Source of the DNA: an uncultured Alphaproteobacteria bacterium
GTDB lineage: Bacteria; Pseudomonadota; Alphaproteobacteria; Rs-D84
Length of the DNA stretch: 35,834 bases
Assembly (NCBI GenBank): GCA_946613195.1
Contig: CAMOFE010000006.1
Span: 1-35,834 of the forward strand
Reading direction: 5' to 3'
Shown: in pieces, positions 9,518-19,318 of the stretch
Layout: every line of letters starts with the position of its first letter
Numbering within the stretch: the stretch's first letter is position 1
Program-made: the position numbers and the translations under genes
Notes under the pieces: model-generated
Database searches by the model: none
What the model was told of the DNA's origin: nothing
The model's input: the letters and a program-made list of their open reading frames with translations, nothing else

Positions 9518-10522
9518 TTAGAATTTCAGATTAAATCTAAATCCTGATTCTATCTTGATATCTGTTGTATTTGACGACAGATGTGCACCGTTATCGTATG
9601 TATCTTCAATATACCATGCGATTTGCAGATAATCTGTCATTTGACGCGCAACAGTAAAGTTAAAGATGTATTCATTGAACTTGTCGCTCATATCAGCGAA
9701 TTTTGTCAACAAACCATCAGCAACCATTTGTTGCATGGCGTTCAATTCTGAATGAACAGTGCGCAATTTGTTACTGGCATGATAGTTATAACGCAAACCA
9801 CCACCCACAGACCAACGATCATCAACCTGGTAAAATGCAGACAGACCGGCATTAACCTCGGTCGTTGAGCCAATATTCACAGAAATCTTTGATGGCATTG
9901 GCACACCCATAACTGTTGCAGGCAATTCAATTTCATTATTATGATTGCCCCATGAACGCAACATTTCTATGAACATACTGGCCGAAAAACGCGACCATTT
10001 TTTGCCAAACTTGGTTCCAATATGATATCCCCAACGACCGTTGGAATAATTATCATAATTAAATACCGCAGGATGTTCTGGATTTCCCGTCATCATCAAA
10101 GAACCACGCATTTTTTCTATTCCGCCCAAGTGGAAATCACCATACAAATCCCAAACAAATCCCATATCAGATTCAATCACGCGGTATGTTGCACCAACAC
10201 GTCCCAAATGAAAGCCCGCACGATCAATATCTGGGTCATATGTATAACCAACAGTTCCATGTACAGCGAATCTGTCTGTAATTCCGACACCTAATTCTTC
10301 GGCTGGTCGCCAAATTGGAAATTCTACTTTTCCATTGTGTTTGCGCAGAATTTGGTTCAGTGTTTTATCTGTCTTTTTATACATCAACCCCAATGTTGTT
10401 TTGGAATAAACCTGACCGGCATCTGGCAAGAATAACGGATTTTCCATATTCCCTGTTATTGCGAACGCAGGTGCAGTTAAAACCACCAATGCGGCAGCCA
10501 CAGATAAATGTTTTTTCATCAA
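9518..10522 (-). CDS. Outer-membrane beta-barrel protein
   Basis: Signal peptide MMKKHLSVAAALVVLTAPAFA; beta-strand repeats, ends IKIESGFRFNLKF with C-terminal Phe. Confidence 0.75.
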   Translation of the reverse strand: MMKKHLSVAAALVVLTAPAFAITGNMENPLFLPDAGQVYSKTTLGLMYKKTDKTLNQILRKHNGKVEFPIWRPAEELGVGITDRFAVHGTVGYTYDPDIDRAGFHLGRVGATYRVIESDMGFVWDLYGDFHLGGIEKMRGSLMMTGNPEHPAVFNYDNYSNGRWGYHIGTKFGKKWSRFSASMFIEMLRSWGNHNNEIELPATVMGVPMPSKISVNIGSTTEVNAGLSAFYQVDDRWSVGGGLRYNYHASNKLRTVHSELNAMQQMVADGLLTKFADMSDKFNEYIFNFTVARQMTDYLQIAWYIEDTYDNGAHLSSNTTDIKIESGFRFNLKF

Positions 10523-10760
10523 AAAACTCCTTACTTAAATTTATTAATTTCACAACCCCCATTATTGGCAAGATTGCGGTCTATGCCCACACCGCCCATT
10601 ATTGGCAACAGTATGTTTTTTTTGACATAAACGAAACGAATTTTATCTTAATATAAGAATAAAGTCAAAAAATTAATATATCTTGACATTTGTAAATTTT
10701 TACCTAAATAAAATTGATGTAGATGATATGCACTGCATCGTGAATAAAAAGGAGTGCAAA

Positions 10761-11315
10761 ATGAATACGAACACCACAAACACTAAAAATATGAACAAAA
10801 ATCAATTTATTGCAATGTTGCACAATGCAAATACACCCTACAAAACATTAACACCCGAACAAAAACAAGAACTGAGACGCGCATACTTAAAAATGTATTT
10901 TGGGCTGGCACTGACACTGTGGGCAAACGGCAAAACATTGGGCGCGGCATGGCAAACCGCAATGGACCAGATGAAAACTTTCCTAAAATCTAAAAACCAA
11001 AACAACCCTGCAACAGAATACTTGCGGACGGTTCACGCTGCACACAGCGCACGCTGGGCACGCGTAATTATGACCAGTAAATTCAGCAACACAAAACTAC
11101 CACAAGAAAACACAAAATTGATTGAATCGTTGCGTAAATTTGGTGCAAAAAACATACGCGAATCAATGGGAAAAATTAATCAGGTTATGCAACAATACGC
11201 ACAACCGACACAAACCAAAGACATGCAAAAAAATACCATGGCAATCACAAACGATAAAATGCAAATGATGATATTAATGCGTATGCGTCAAAATCAACAA
11301 GGGAATGTCGCATAA
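10761..11315 (+). CDS. Small basic protein of unknown function
   Basis: Start at MNTNTTNTKN preceded by AAAAAGGAGTGCAAA (SD); upstream TTGACA-like box; followed by a terminator. Confidence 0.65.
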   Translation: MNTNTTNTKNMNKNQFIAMLHNANTPYKTLTPEQKQELRRAYLKMYFGLALTLWANGKTLGAAWQTAMDQMKTFLKSKNQNNPATEYLRTVHAAHSARWARVIMTSKFSNTKLPQENTKLIESLRKFGAKNIRESMGKINQVMQQYAQPTQTKDMQKNTMAITNDKMQMMILMRMRQNQQGNVA

Positions 11316-11320
11316 AAAAA

Positions 11321-11343
11321 ATCCACGTTTTGTGGATTTTTTT
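11321..11343. terminator. Bidirectional intrinsic terminator
   Basis: ATCCACGTTTTGTGGATTTTTTT flanked by an A-tract. Confidence 0.85.
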
Positions 11344-12064
11344 ATTGTTCATCTTCGGCGCGCGCCGCGGTTTCAATTTGCAACAACTGGTTTTCCAGGG
11401 CTGTACGTTCTGACGATTTATAACCAGTCTCGGGCGCGGACTCTGGCTGTGCTACTTTTTGTGGCGTGGGTTCTGTACTAGTTTTAGAAACAGTCGGATT
11501 TATCAGGTTATTGTAAATCTCTATTGCTTCCAAACTGCCCGCCTGGTCGCGCGCCAATAATTTATTTGTTTCCCCCGGGACAAACCAATCATCTAACTTA
11601 ATCGCTGTTAATTGCATCACAGGACGTGTACGCGCCTGGGCCACCCAATCCGGCAATGCGGGCGCATCAGAATAATACCAAACCGCCCCCCAATAAAAAG
11701 CACCCATAACCACAATACCACGAACAATTCCGAAAATTACCCCCAAAGTATGGTCGGTAACATTCATCATGCTGTCTTGAACACGATCGCGCAATTTCTG
11801 GTTAAAGAACCCAACCAACAATAAAATCGCAAAGAATACAACAAAATACGATGCAACCAATGTGCCAACTGTTGATTCGCTGAACCCGAACCACTGTTGA
11901 AATTGGGTGTCCAGCATGGGCGACACAAAACGCGCGCACAATGCCGCCAATACCCATGACAGCGTGGCAACTGTTTCATACACACCGCCACGAATTGTCG
12001 CCCATATTGTTGATGCCAGTATGACACCAATATATATATAATCCAACACAGTCAAATCAAACAT
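11342..12064 (-). CDS. CvpA family membrane protein
   Basis: MFDLTVLDYIYIGVILASTIWATIRGGVYETVATLSWVLAALCARFVSP...; four hydrophobic segments; typical CvpA N terminus. Confidence 0.85.
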   Translation of the reverse strand: MFDLTVLDYIYIGVILASTIWATIRGGVYETVATLSWVLAALCARFVSPMLDTQFQQWFGFSESTVGTLVASYFVVFFAILLLVGFFNQKLRDRVQDSMMNVTDHTLGVIFGIVRGIVVMGAFYWGAVWYYSDAPALPDWVAQARTRPVMQLTAIKLDDWFVPGETNKLLARDQAGSLEAIEIYNNLINPTVSKTSTEPTPQKVAQPESAPETGYKSSERTALENQLLQIETAARAEDEQ

Positions 12065-12082
12065 TGTTTTTCACCGTTTATA

Positions 12083-12646
12083 TTATTTTTTCTTGCGACC
12101 ACGTACCAGCACGAATCCTAAACCAACAACCAGCAATCCCAACAAACCATACAACCAACCTAGGGACGGTCCGTCATTTTTTTTTTGCGCGTCCGCGCCA
12201 TCGTATTCAGAAATTGCGGATTTTCTGTCTGCATGCGATGTCCGAAACGCATCTGCATCAGTTGCCAATGCCGCTTTATTTTCTGCCGCGACTGCACGGG
12301 CAGAATCTGACATATCAACCTCTATCGCGCGACGCATATCATCTTGCATAAAGTCAGCATAACCTTGAAAACATTTATCACCGATAACCATTACCGGCAC
12401 GCCCCCAGATTTATATTCGCATTTTTTAATAACTTTACGAAAAACCTCTCTATTTGCATCAACTGTAACATTTACTTCGGTTACTTTTAATTCTGGATAT
12501 TCGTAAATCAGTGTATCAGAAATAAAATCACGCGCATGATGACAATGCGGACAAGACGGTGAATAATAAATTGTTATATCAGCCGCATTTGCAGAACCAA
12601 ACACTAATGCGCCAATCATGGCGGATACCAACGAAAACTTTTGCAT
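12083..12646 (-). CDS. Periplasmic membrane-anchored glutaredoxin/thioredoxin-like protein (CPHC)
   Basis: Signal peptide, YYSPSCPHCHHARDFI, GVPVMVIGDKCFQGY, C-terminal TM LGWLYGLLGLLVVGLGFVLVRGRKKK. Confidence 0.78.
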   Translation of the reverse strand: MQKFSLVSAMIGALVFGSANAADITIYYSPSCPHCHHARDFISDTLIYEYPELKVTEVNVTVDANREVFRKVIKKCEYKSGGVPVMVIGDKCFQGYADFMQDDMRRAIEVDMSDSARAVAAENKAALATDADAFRTSHADRKSAISEYDGADAQKKNDGPSLGWLYGLLGLLVVGLGFVLVRGRKKK

Positions 12647-12710
12647 TTTTTCTCCTTAAAATTATGTATTGGAATTATAAGAATTGCGCCCCACTGGTGC
12701 AAGTGCTTTT

Positions 12711-13013
12711 TTATCGTTGTGCACAAATTAAACGCACATCATCAAATTCTGGATTTCTGCAACACATTGCACGTGCCAACGGACACAGTGTTATTATCTT
12801 GCGATGTTGAGCGCGTGCCACTGTCGCAACACATCGCATCAACTGCATTCCGACATCACGATTTACATAATCATCTGATATACCTGTATGGTCAATAATT
12901 AACTTATCCAATCCAACACGAACAAAAGTTATTTCACCAATACATTGACCATGACATAACGCAACAAAGCCCAAACCGTTTTCCGACCATACATAATCAA
13001 TCTTGTCGTCCAT
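12711..13013 (-). CDS. GNAT-family N-acetyltransferase (YjdJ-like)
   Basis: GEITFVRVGLDKLIIDHTGISDDYVNRDVGMQLMRCVATVARAQHRKIITLCPLARAM. Confidence 0.75.
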   Translation of the reverse strand: MDDKIDYVWSENGLGFVALCHGQCIGEITFVRVGLDKLIIDHTGISDDYVNRDVGMQLMRCVATVARAQHRKIITLCPLARAMCCRNPEFDDVRLICAQR

Positions 13014-13087
13014 AAAAAACACCTTTGTTGATACAGATAATAACAACAAAGGTGCGATACATAAATAAGACTGTAATCCAAAGGAAT

Positions 13088-14035
13088 CTAAGCCTTATAT
13101 GATTTTTGCAGACGCACAAAGTTATCGCGAATAATTTTTGTTGTGCGCCGTAATTTTGCATTTTCTGTACGGTCCATCTTTGGGTTCAACGTTGTTACAA
13201 CACCATTTGCACCAACGATTCGTGGCAATGATATTGCAACCGAATCGCGACCCGCGCCCATCACAGTACTGACTGTCATTATGCGGCATTCATCGTTTAT
13301 TATACAACGCAGCAAGTCCGCAACAGCCCCCGCAATTCCATCCCATGTTGCACCGCGCCCCTGGATAATTTCATATGCGGCATTTTGTACGCGCCGTTCA
13401 ATTGTTGCGCGTGCTGCACATGATAATGGGCTTTTTGTTTGCCGACAAAAGTCATCCAGTGGAATCGCACCAACCGAAACAGATGTCCAGTTAACAAAAC
13501 TGCTGTCGCCGTGTTCACCCAATACATACGCATTTATTGATTGGGGGGATACCGATAATTGCCGCGACAGAATCGTGCGCAGACGCGCTGAATCTAACAT
13601 TGTTCCTGTTCCAATCACGCGCGCAGCGGGCAATTTTGATATTTTTTGCGCCAACATAACCATCACATCCAATGGATTCGTTACGACAATAATTTTTACA
13701 TTTTTGGAATCAACATTTGCCATAACACGCGGAATAATATCCGCAATAACAGATGCATTTGCCGCCAATAAATCTGTACGCGTCTGACCCGGCTTTTGAT
13801 TTGCACCGGCGGCAATAATGACAATTTCGCAACCACGAATACCGCGGTAATTATTTACCGCTGTTATTTTAACATCCCACGAGAACGCAACCGCATGTCC
13901 TAAATCTTCAGCCGCCGCACGACTGCGCAAATTATCGCGATCAAACAATACGATTTCATGTACCAAACCGGTATTTTTAACCGCGGTTGCAACCGCCGCA
14001 CCCACAGTACCAATACCAATAATTGCGACTTTCAT
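13088..14035 (-). CDS. ldh: L-lactate dehydrogenase
   Basis: KVAIIGIGTVGAAVA; AAGANQKPGQTRTDLL (Gln in the substrate-specificity position); VVTNPLDVMV; VIGTGTMLDSARLR; AYVLGEHGDSSF. SD GGAGGGA before MKVAIIG. Confidence 0.88.
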   Translation of the reverse strand: MKVAIIGIGTVGAAVATAVKNTGLVHEIVLFDRDNLRSRAAAEDLGHAVAFSWDVKITAVNNYRGIRGCEIVIIAAGANQKPGQTRTDLLAANASVIADIIPRVMANVDSKNVKIIVVTNPLDVMVMLAQKISKLPAARVIGTGTMLDSARLRTILSRQLSVSPQSINAYVLGEHGDSSFVNWTSVSVGAIPLDDFCRQTKSPLSCAARATIERRVQNAAYEIIQGRGATWDGIAGAVADLLRCIINDECRIMTVSTVMGAGRDSVAISLPRIVGANGVVTTLNPKMDRTENAKLRRTTKIIRDNFVRLQKSYKA

Positions 14036-14126
14036 AAATTCCCTCCTGGGTATCGCAATTATTATATCATAAAAAGCATTTGATAAAATGTTTTTTATTT
14101 TGTTAAAATGCGCAACGAACAAAAAA

Positions 14127-14891
14127 ATGGAAAGACTTATGAAAAAAATATTATGTTTTGGCGATGTTAATGATAAGTATGTGCGTGCGATTGAAAATGC
14201 AATGCACAAATGCGCAAATATTTCTGGATGGGAAAATGCGCCCGATACAGACGAATTACCAGAAACAGATGATGAATTTATTTTAATGAAGTGTGATATT
14301 CATTCTGATGATTTCTTGCGCCGCGTGATTGCGATAAATAAAAAATTAACAAATGGTGAAAAGTTTTATTTAACACATTGTGCGGTTTTCTTTGATACAT
14401 CCGCCACTCGTCCGCCGTTTATTTTAACAGATGCCGCATGTATCCCCACCCCAGACGAAACACAATTAACGCACATTGTGCATAATGCTGCATCTTTGTT
14501 TAATACAGTATTTGGAAATGCGCGTACGCCATTTATATCATTGATTTCAGCTGGCGGTGATACCAATACAAAATTATCACCTATGTTACATTCTTGGTAC
14601 AATGCGCACAAAGATAAATTTACGCCAAACACATTGCGGATTGAACAACTGGATGTTGCATTGGATGAAAATATTCGCCACGAAAAACATTTATCTGGCA
14701 ATATTGCAGACATTATTGTTGTTGATAATATCAATACAGGTAATGCGATATTCAAGTCGCTGTCGGTATTATCAAATACATGGGAACCATTATGCTTTTT
14801 AATGGGTGCAAAAAATACAATTTTATTAAATTCACGCGGTGCAACAGAACATACACTGACACAAAATATTTTATTGATATGCAAAAACTAA
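14127..14891 (+). CDS. Divergent phosphate acetyl/butyryltransferase (Pta/Ptb) family protein
   Basis: C-terminal half ISLISAGGDTNTK...NIADIIVVDNINTGNAIFKSLSVLSNTWEPLCFLMGAKNTILLNSRGATEHTLTQNILLI resembles Ptb (NIEAGNVLYKSL...GAKVPVVLTSR). N-terminal part poorly recognised. Confidence 0.6.
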   Translation: MERLMKKILCFGDVNDKYVRAIENAMHKCANISGWENAPDTDELPETDDEFILMKCDIHSDDFLRRVIAINKKLTNGEKFYLTHCAVFFDTSATRPPFILTDAACIPTPDETQLTHIVHNAASLFNTVFGNARTPFISLISAGGDTNTKLSPMLHSWYNAHKDKFTPNTLRIEQLDVALDENIRHEKHLSGNIADIIVVDNINTGNAIFKSLSVLSNTWEPLCFLMGAKNTILLNSRGATEHTLTQNILLICKN

Positions 14892-14920
14892 AACGGCGCA
14901 AATTGCGCCGTTTGTTTTTT
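14891..14920. terminator. Intrinsic terminator
   Basis: AAACGGCGCAAATTGCGCCGTTTGTTTTTT. Confidence 0.85.
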
Positions 14921-16355
14921 AATATGCCTTGGCTACAAATACAAATGTTGGATCATTATCATCCAGACATCTGCGTGTGATTTTGTATTTTTCCATCATT
15001 GCATCAAACGCATCACATTTTGTTTGTTCATATTTGATGCGGAAAAATCCAATTTTACCCGCAGCCAATGCAGAGTCCAATTCTGCCAAATCTGCGACAT
15101 TATGAATCATTGATTCATTGCGATGTTCCGCACGCGATAACATATCATCGTGAATCTGACGCAGTATATTTTTTGCATCATTTACAAATGCATCCACAGA
15201 TAGTGTTTTCTTGGATTCTTTGCCAATATCACGACGGGTAACCGTTATCATATTTTCTGACATTTCGCGCGCGCCAACCTCTACACGTAATGGAACACCA
15301 CGTTTAATCCATTTCCACATTTTGTCTGGCGAACGCATATCAGATGAATCAACCAGTACGCGCACACCCGTGCTGCGTAATTTTTCTGCGATTGTTTCTG
15401 CATACGCATTTAATTCATCGGCTGTTTCATCACGCGTGATTGGAATAATTACAACCTGGTACGGTGCAACAAATGGTGGCAAAACCAATCCATCATCATC
15501 AGAATGCACCATAAACATACTGCCCATCATACGGGTTGTTGTTCCCCAAGATGTCGTCCATGCATGTGTTAATTTGCCATCTGTTCCCAAGTATTGAATA
15601 CCAAAAGATTTTGCAAAGTGTTGTCCCAAATCATGTGATGTACCCGCCTGCAGGGCCTTGCCATCTTGCATAATATGTTCCAATGTGTATGTATGGTCGG
15701 CACCGGCAAATCTTTCTTCGGGTGTCTTTTCGCCCATAATAGATGGAATTGCCAAAATATCGCGCATAAAGTCGCCATACATTTTATGCATTTTGCGCGC
15801 ATCCGCGTTCGCTTCGTCATGTGTGGCAAAAACATTATGCCCTTCTTGCCAATTAAATTCAGATGTACGCAAGAACATACGCGGCCGCATTTCCCATCGC
15901 ATAACATTCACCCACTGATTTAACTTTAACGGCAAATCGCGATATGATTGCACCCAACGCGACATCGCTTCGCCAATAATTGTTTCAGATGTCGGGCGAA
16001 TAATATATGGTTCGGTCAATTTTGATTCTGGGTCTGGTTGCAATTTGCCGTCAATCATTTTCAGACGGTAATGTGTAACAACCGCGGCTTCTTTGGCAAA
16101 GCCCGCAACATGTTCTGCTTCTTTATTAAAAAATTCAATTGGTATCAACAATGGGAAATTTGCATTTTGCACCCCATTTGCCTTAATCCGTCTGTCCATT
16201 TCATCGCGCATCAGTTCCCAAATTGCCCACCCGTATGGCTTTATCGTCATGCATCCACGCACAGGCGCATTTTCTGCCAAGTCTGCGGCAACAATTAAAT
16301 TTTGATACCATTCGCTGAAATTTTCAGCACGCGTTGGTGTTATTGCTGTTTTCAT
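14919..16355 (-). CDS. proS: Prolyl-tRNA synthetase, short archaeal/eukaryotic-like type
   Basis: RAENFSEWYQNLIVAADLAENAPVRGCMTIKPYGWAIWELM; PYIIRPTSETIIGEAMSRWVQSYRDLPLKLNQW; TSEFNWQEGHNVFAT; AGTSHDLGQHFAKSF. Confidence 0.92.
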   Translation of the reverse strand: MKTAITPTRAENFSEWYQNLIVAADLAENAPVRGCMTIKPYGWAIWELMRDEMDRRIKANGVQNANFPLLIPIEFFNKEAEHVAGFAKEAAVVTHYRLKMIDGKLQPDPESKLTEPYIIRPTSETIIGEAMSRWVQSYRDLPLKLNQWVNVMRWEMRPRMFLRTSEFNWQEGHNVFATHDEANADARKMHKMYGDFMRDILAIPSIMGEKTPEERFAGADHTYTLEHIMQDGKALQAGTSHDLGQHFAKSFGIQYLGTDGKLTHAWTTSWGTTTRMMGSMFMVHSDDDGLVLPPFVAPYQVVIIPITRDETADELNAYAETIAEKLRSTGVRVLVDSSDMRSPDKMWKWIKRGVPLRVEVGAREMSENMITVTRRDIGKESKKTLSVDAFVNDAKNILRQIHDDMLSRAEHRNESMIHNVADLAELDSALAAGKIGFFRIKYEQTKCDAFDAMMEKYKITRRCLDDNDPTFVFVAKAY

Positions 16356-17191
16356 TTTTGCATCTCTTTATTTTTAATATTTTTTAATTCCATATATTTA
16401 TCTGACACTATTTTGCCCAGTGTGCTTGCTATTTCTTTTCTATCCATGTTACCCGGTTGCACGGGTGGCATAATTGTAATTTCAACACGAAACCCGCCAA
16501 TTGCCATTATATGAAATATTTGACCAAACGCACTGCGTTCACGCGAACACTTTGGCCCCATATCTTGTTTTGCATTATCAAAGTATCCATAATGTTCTGC
16601 CAATGTTTCATCATCAATCGGTGTTCCATCACAATAACGATAGTGCATCGCAATCGGTTGAACCCATGTATCTGAATTTTCAACAAAGTTGAACAAAGTA
16701 CTCTTAAATGGTTTTACATATGCGCCGTTTGTCGTTGTCCCTTCGGGAAATATAATCATTGGGTATTTTACATCTTTGACCTGGGCTTGAACATGTGCCA
16801 ATGCATCACGTGCATGTGATGGACGACGATCAACAAACACAACACCAAATTTACGCGCAATCGGTCCCACAATCGGCCAATGTTCCATTTCTTTCTTGGC
16901 AACAAAACTGCCACCGACAATTAATGGAAATGTTGCAATCTCAAAAACAGAGATATGATTTGACACAACAATCAACGGTCTGTGTTCCGACACTTTTCCA
17001 TTTACGCGAATTTTAATTCCCGCCAATTTTACCAAGAACCACATAAAGACACGCATATACCATACCGCCATTCGCCCACGTGGTAAAATTGCAATTATTG
17101 GAATCTGGACCCCAACCAAAATACAAAAAATACCAAACTTGCATACCGCGATTGTGTTAGTAAAAATATTTTGTTTTCGCATATTTGCCAT
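16352..17191 (-). CDS. 1-acyl-sn-glycerol-3-phosphate acyltransferase (PlsC/OlsA family)
   Basis: VVSNHISVFEIATFP (NHxxxxE-type variant), IIFPEGTTTNGAYVKPFKSTLF; start taken at MANMRKQN directly after the olsB stop; ATGA overlap with proS. Confidence 0.85.
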   Translation of the reverse strand: MANMRKQNIFTNTIAVCKFGIFCILVGVQIPIIAILPRGRMAVWYMRVFMWFLVKLAGIKIRVNGKVSEHRPLIVVSNHISVFEIATFPLIVGGSFVAKKEMEHWPIVGPIARKFGVVFVDRRPSHARDALAHVQAQVKDVKYPMIIFPEGTTTNGAYVKPFKSTLFNFVENSDTWVQPIAMHYRYCDGTPIDDETLAEHYGYFDNAKQDMGPKCSRERSAFGQIFHIMAIGGFRVEITIMPPVQPGNMDRKEIASTLGKIVSDKYMELKNIKNKEMQK

Positions 17192-17192
17192 T

Positions 17193-18161
17193 TTATTCAC
17201 CAGTCCCCTGTTCATCTTCGGCATCTGTTATAAATTCTGCATCGGCTGCATCTTCGCGCAACAAGAAATCAAACACAGCGCCCGCCATTTTCAGTGGCAC
17301 AGTTACCGGCGACAAAACGATTTTGCCAACAGTCTTGATAAAACCATCACGAAATTCACCATCATCAATTCCATCCAATGCAGTCGTGCGTCCCAAGAAA
17401 TGTTTTTTATATGCCGCATCAATATTTTTTACCTGCATCAAAACAAATACATCGTATGTATTAAACGGTGCATCAACAAATACACCACGACCAAAAGATG
17501 CCCCCAGACGCAAATATCCTTTAATCAACGGTGGCATTTCACGACGCGCCGCATCTTCATCAACAAACACAGCCGGTAAAATATTCATACGTGCCAATTT
17601 TGGATTAACACCATCTGCAAAGTTTTCTGGAATAACAGTTGCACGGAATTTAAGTGGTGATAAGTTGTTGTAATACAGATACGATATCGCCTGGGCAGAT
17701 AATCCTGGATTTTTACCAACCCACGATGCAACGCCGAATATCAGCGCAACCTTGCGACGTACAATGTATTCACCCAGTCCCGCCCACAACATTCGCATAA
17801 CCAATGCATTGTCGCGATATTCGCGCGCAACACATGCACGCGACATTTCCGCAATATTCGCTGGTGATTTTTTTATTTTTGTAATATTAAATTCTGTTTC
17901 TGTATAAAAACCACCCATTTTTTCAGCAGCGTTTCTGTCAATAATTCTGTATGTTCCAACAACTTTACCATTATGAAATACCGCCATATATTCTGCGGCC
18001 ATATCATAGTCATCATATTCTTCGCGCAATGCGTGCTGTTCTTCGGTGGCCGATGCCCCCTCTTCCACGACAAAGACTTCGTACCGCAGATTGCGCACCA
18101 TACGTCTTTCTTCTTTGTTACGGGTCAACCTAACCTCAAAATCACGAACTTTTATCGCCAT
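17193..18161 (-). CDS. olsB: L-ornithine N(alpha)-acyltransferase (OlsB)
   Basis: LRYEVFVVEEGA...VVGTYRIIDR...GGFYTETEFNI...EMSRACVAREYR...MPPLIKGYLRLGASFGRGVFVDAPFNTYDVFVLM, typical OlsB/COG3176. Confidence 0.83.
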   Translation of the reverse strand: MAIKVRDFEVRLTRNKEERRMVRNLRYEVFVVEEGASATEEQHALREEYDDYDMAAEYMAVFHNGKVVGTYRIIDRNAAEKMGGFYTETEFNITKIKKSPANIAEMSRACVAREYRDNALVMRMLWAGLGEYIVRRKVALIFGVASWVGKNPGLSAQAISYLYYNNLSPLKFRATVIPENFADGVNPKLARMNILPAVFVDEDAARREMPPLIKGYLRLGASFGRGVFVDAPFNTYDVFVLMQVKNIDAAYKKHFLGRTTALDGIDDGEFRDGFIKTVGKIVLSPVTVPLKMAGAVFDFLLREDAADAEFITDAEDEQGTGE

Positions 18162-18282
18162 AATATAAACCTTTGTATAATAATGCCTAGGCTAGCAGAG
18201 AAAAAGCAGATTGTAAAGAAAGACTTTTTGGTGAATAATGTTTCGCATATTTCATCGTGCGGGTACTCATCCATTATTAACT

Positions 18283-18309
18283 AAAATCGCCCATCGGACG
18301 ATTTTTATT
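18283..18309. terminator. Intrinsic terminator
   Basis: AAAATCG-CCCATCGGA-CGATTTTTATTT. Confidence 0.55.
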
Positions 18310-19303
18310 TTAACCGGTCTGCCAGTTCTGCAATGGCGATTGCGTACCAGTTGGAATTATTCCATTTTTTTATGCGATAAAAATTAGGATATGTCAGATA
18401 TGCAATTATTTCTGCATCATCCGCAACATTTGCCAAATCTGCAATCAAACCCGCAGACATCTGGGATTTTGGCAACGCAGAACCATCTGGATTCACAACG
18501 CCCATTTTCGCCCATTCCGACAAATTTTTCTTTGTTTTCCCGTCCAATAATTTTCTGTTAAAATCGTGTGGCAATACAACACGACGAACAATACGTTCGT
18601 CCTTGTTCCAGCCCAGTTTATTCAGATAATTTCCGGCACTGAACATTGCATCGCTGACATTATTTATAATATCAACCTTGCCATCATCGTTTCCATCACA
18701 ACCGTATGTTGCCAATGTTGTTGGAATAAACTGAAAATGCCCCATGGCACCTGCCCAACTGCCTTGAATTTTATCTATGTCCAATTTATTATCATCTGCA
18801 ATTTTCATCAGTGCCAACAACTGGTCCCCAAAGAATTTTTCGCGCCGTCCATCATACATCAATGTAAAGAAAGAATCTTTCAGACGATAATCCCCATGCG
18901 CCCGACCATAATTAGATTCCAATCCCCAAAACGCCAGAATTACATGTGGTTGAATGCCATATTCTTCTTGAACACGATGCAACAATGTCGGATATGTATC
19001 ACGCATACGCCGACCATTTGCAACACGCGTTTTGGTAACCATACGCGATAAATACTTATCTAAATCCAGACGAAATTCTTTCTGGTTTTTATCATTTTTT
19101 ATAATGGATGGAATAAACATTGGCGAATTTAGTGTCGCATCAATTGTGGCATTTGATATGTTTTCAGACACAGCACGTGTTCGCACATCGTCCATTAAAG
19201 AATTCCATCTGTCCATATCAAAATCGCCATCTGCACGCGCGCCACCAAACAAAGTAATAAATAACGCAGCAACAAATGTGCGTGAACATAATTTATATAT
19301 CAT
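18305..19303 (-). CDS. Lytic murein transglycosylase, MltB-like
   Basis: ILAFWGLESNYGRAHGDYRLKDSFFTLMYDGRRE...QGSWAGAMGHFQFIPTTLATYGCDGNDDGKVDI...SAGNYLNKLGW. Confidence 0.88.
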   Translation of the reverse strand: MIYKLCSRTFVAALFITLFGGARADGDFDMDRWNSLMDDVRTRAVSENISNATIDATLNSPMFIPSIIKNDKNQKEFRLDLDKYLSRMVTKTRVANGRRMRDTYPTLLHRVQEEYGIQPHVILAFWGLESNYGRAHGDYRLKDSFFTLMYDGRREKFFGDQLLALMKIADDNKLDIDKIQGSWAGAMGHFQFIPTTLATYGCDGNDDGKVDIINNVSDAMFSAGNYLNKLGWNKDERIVRRVVLPHDFNRKLLDGKTKKNLSEWAKMGVVNPDGSALPKSQMSAGLIADLANVADDAEIIAYLTYPNFYRIKKWNNSNWYAIAIAELADRLK

Positions 19304-19318
19304 GTAATATCCTTTGAT

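Noticed and set aside
13143-13787. Plus-strand 214-aa ORF
   Set aside because: Antisense to lactate dehydrogenase, which has clear motifs; a shadow ORF.
14366-14884. Minus-strand 172-aa ORF
   Set aside because: Antisense to the Pta/Ptb-like gene; no supporting signals.
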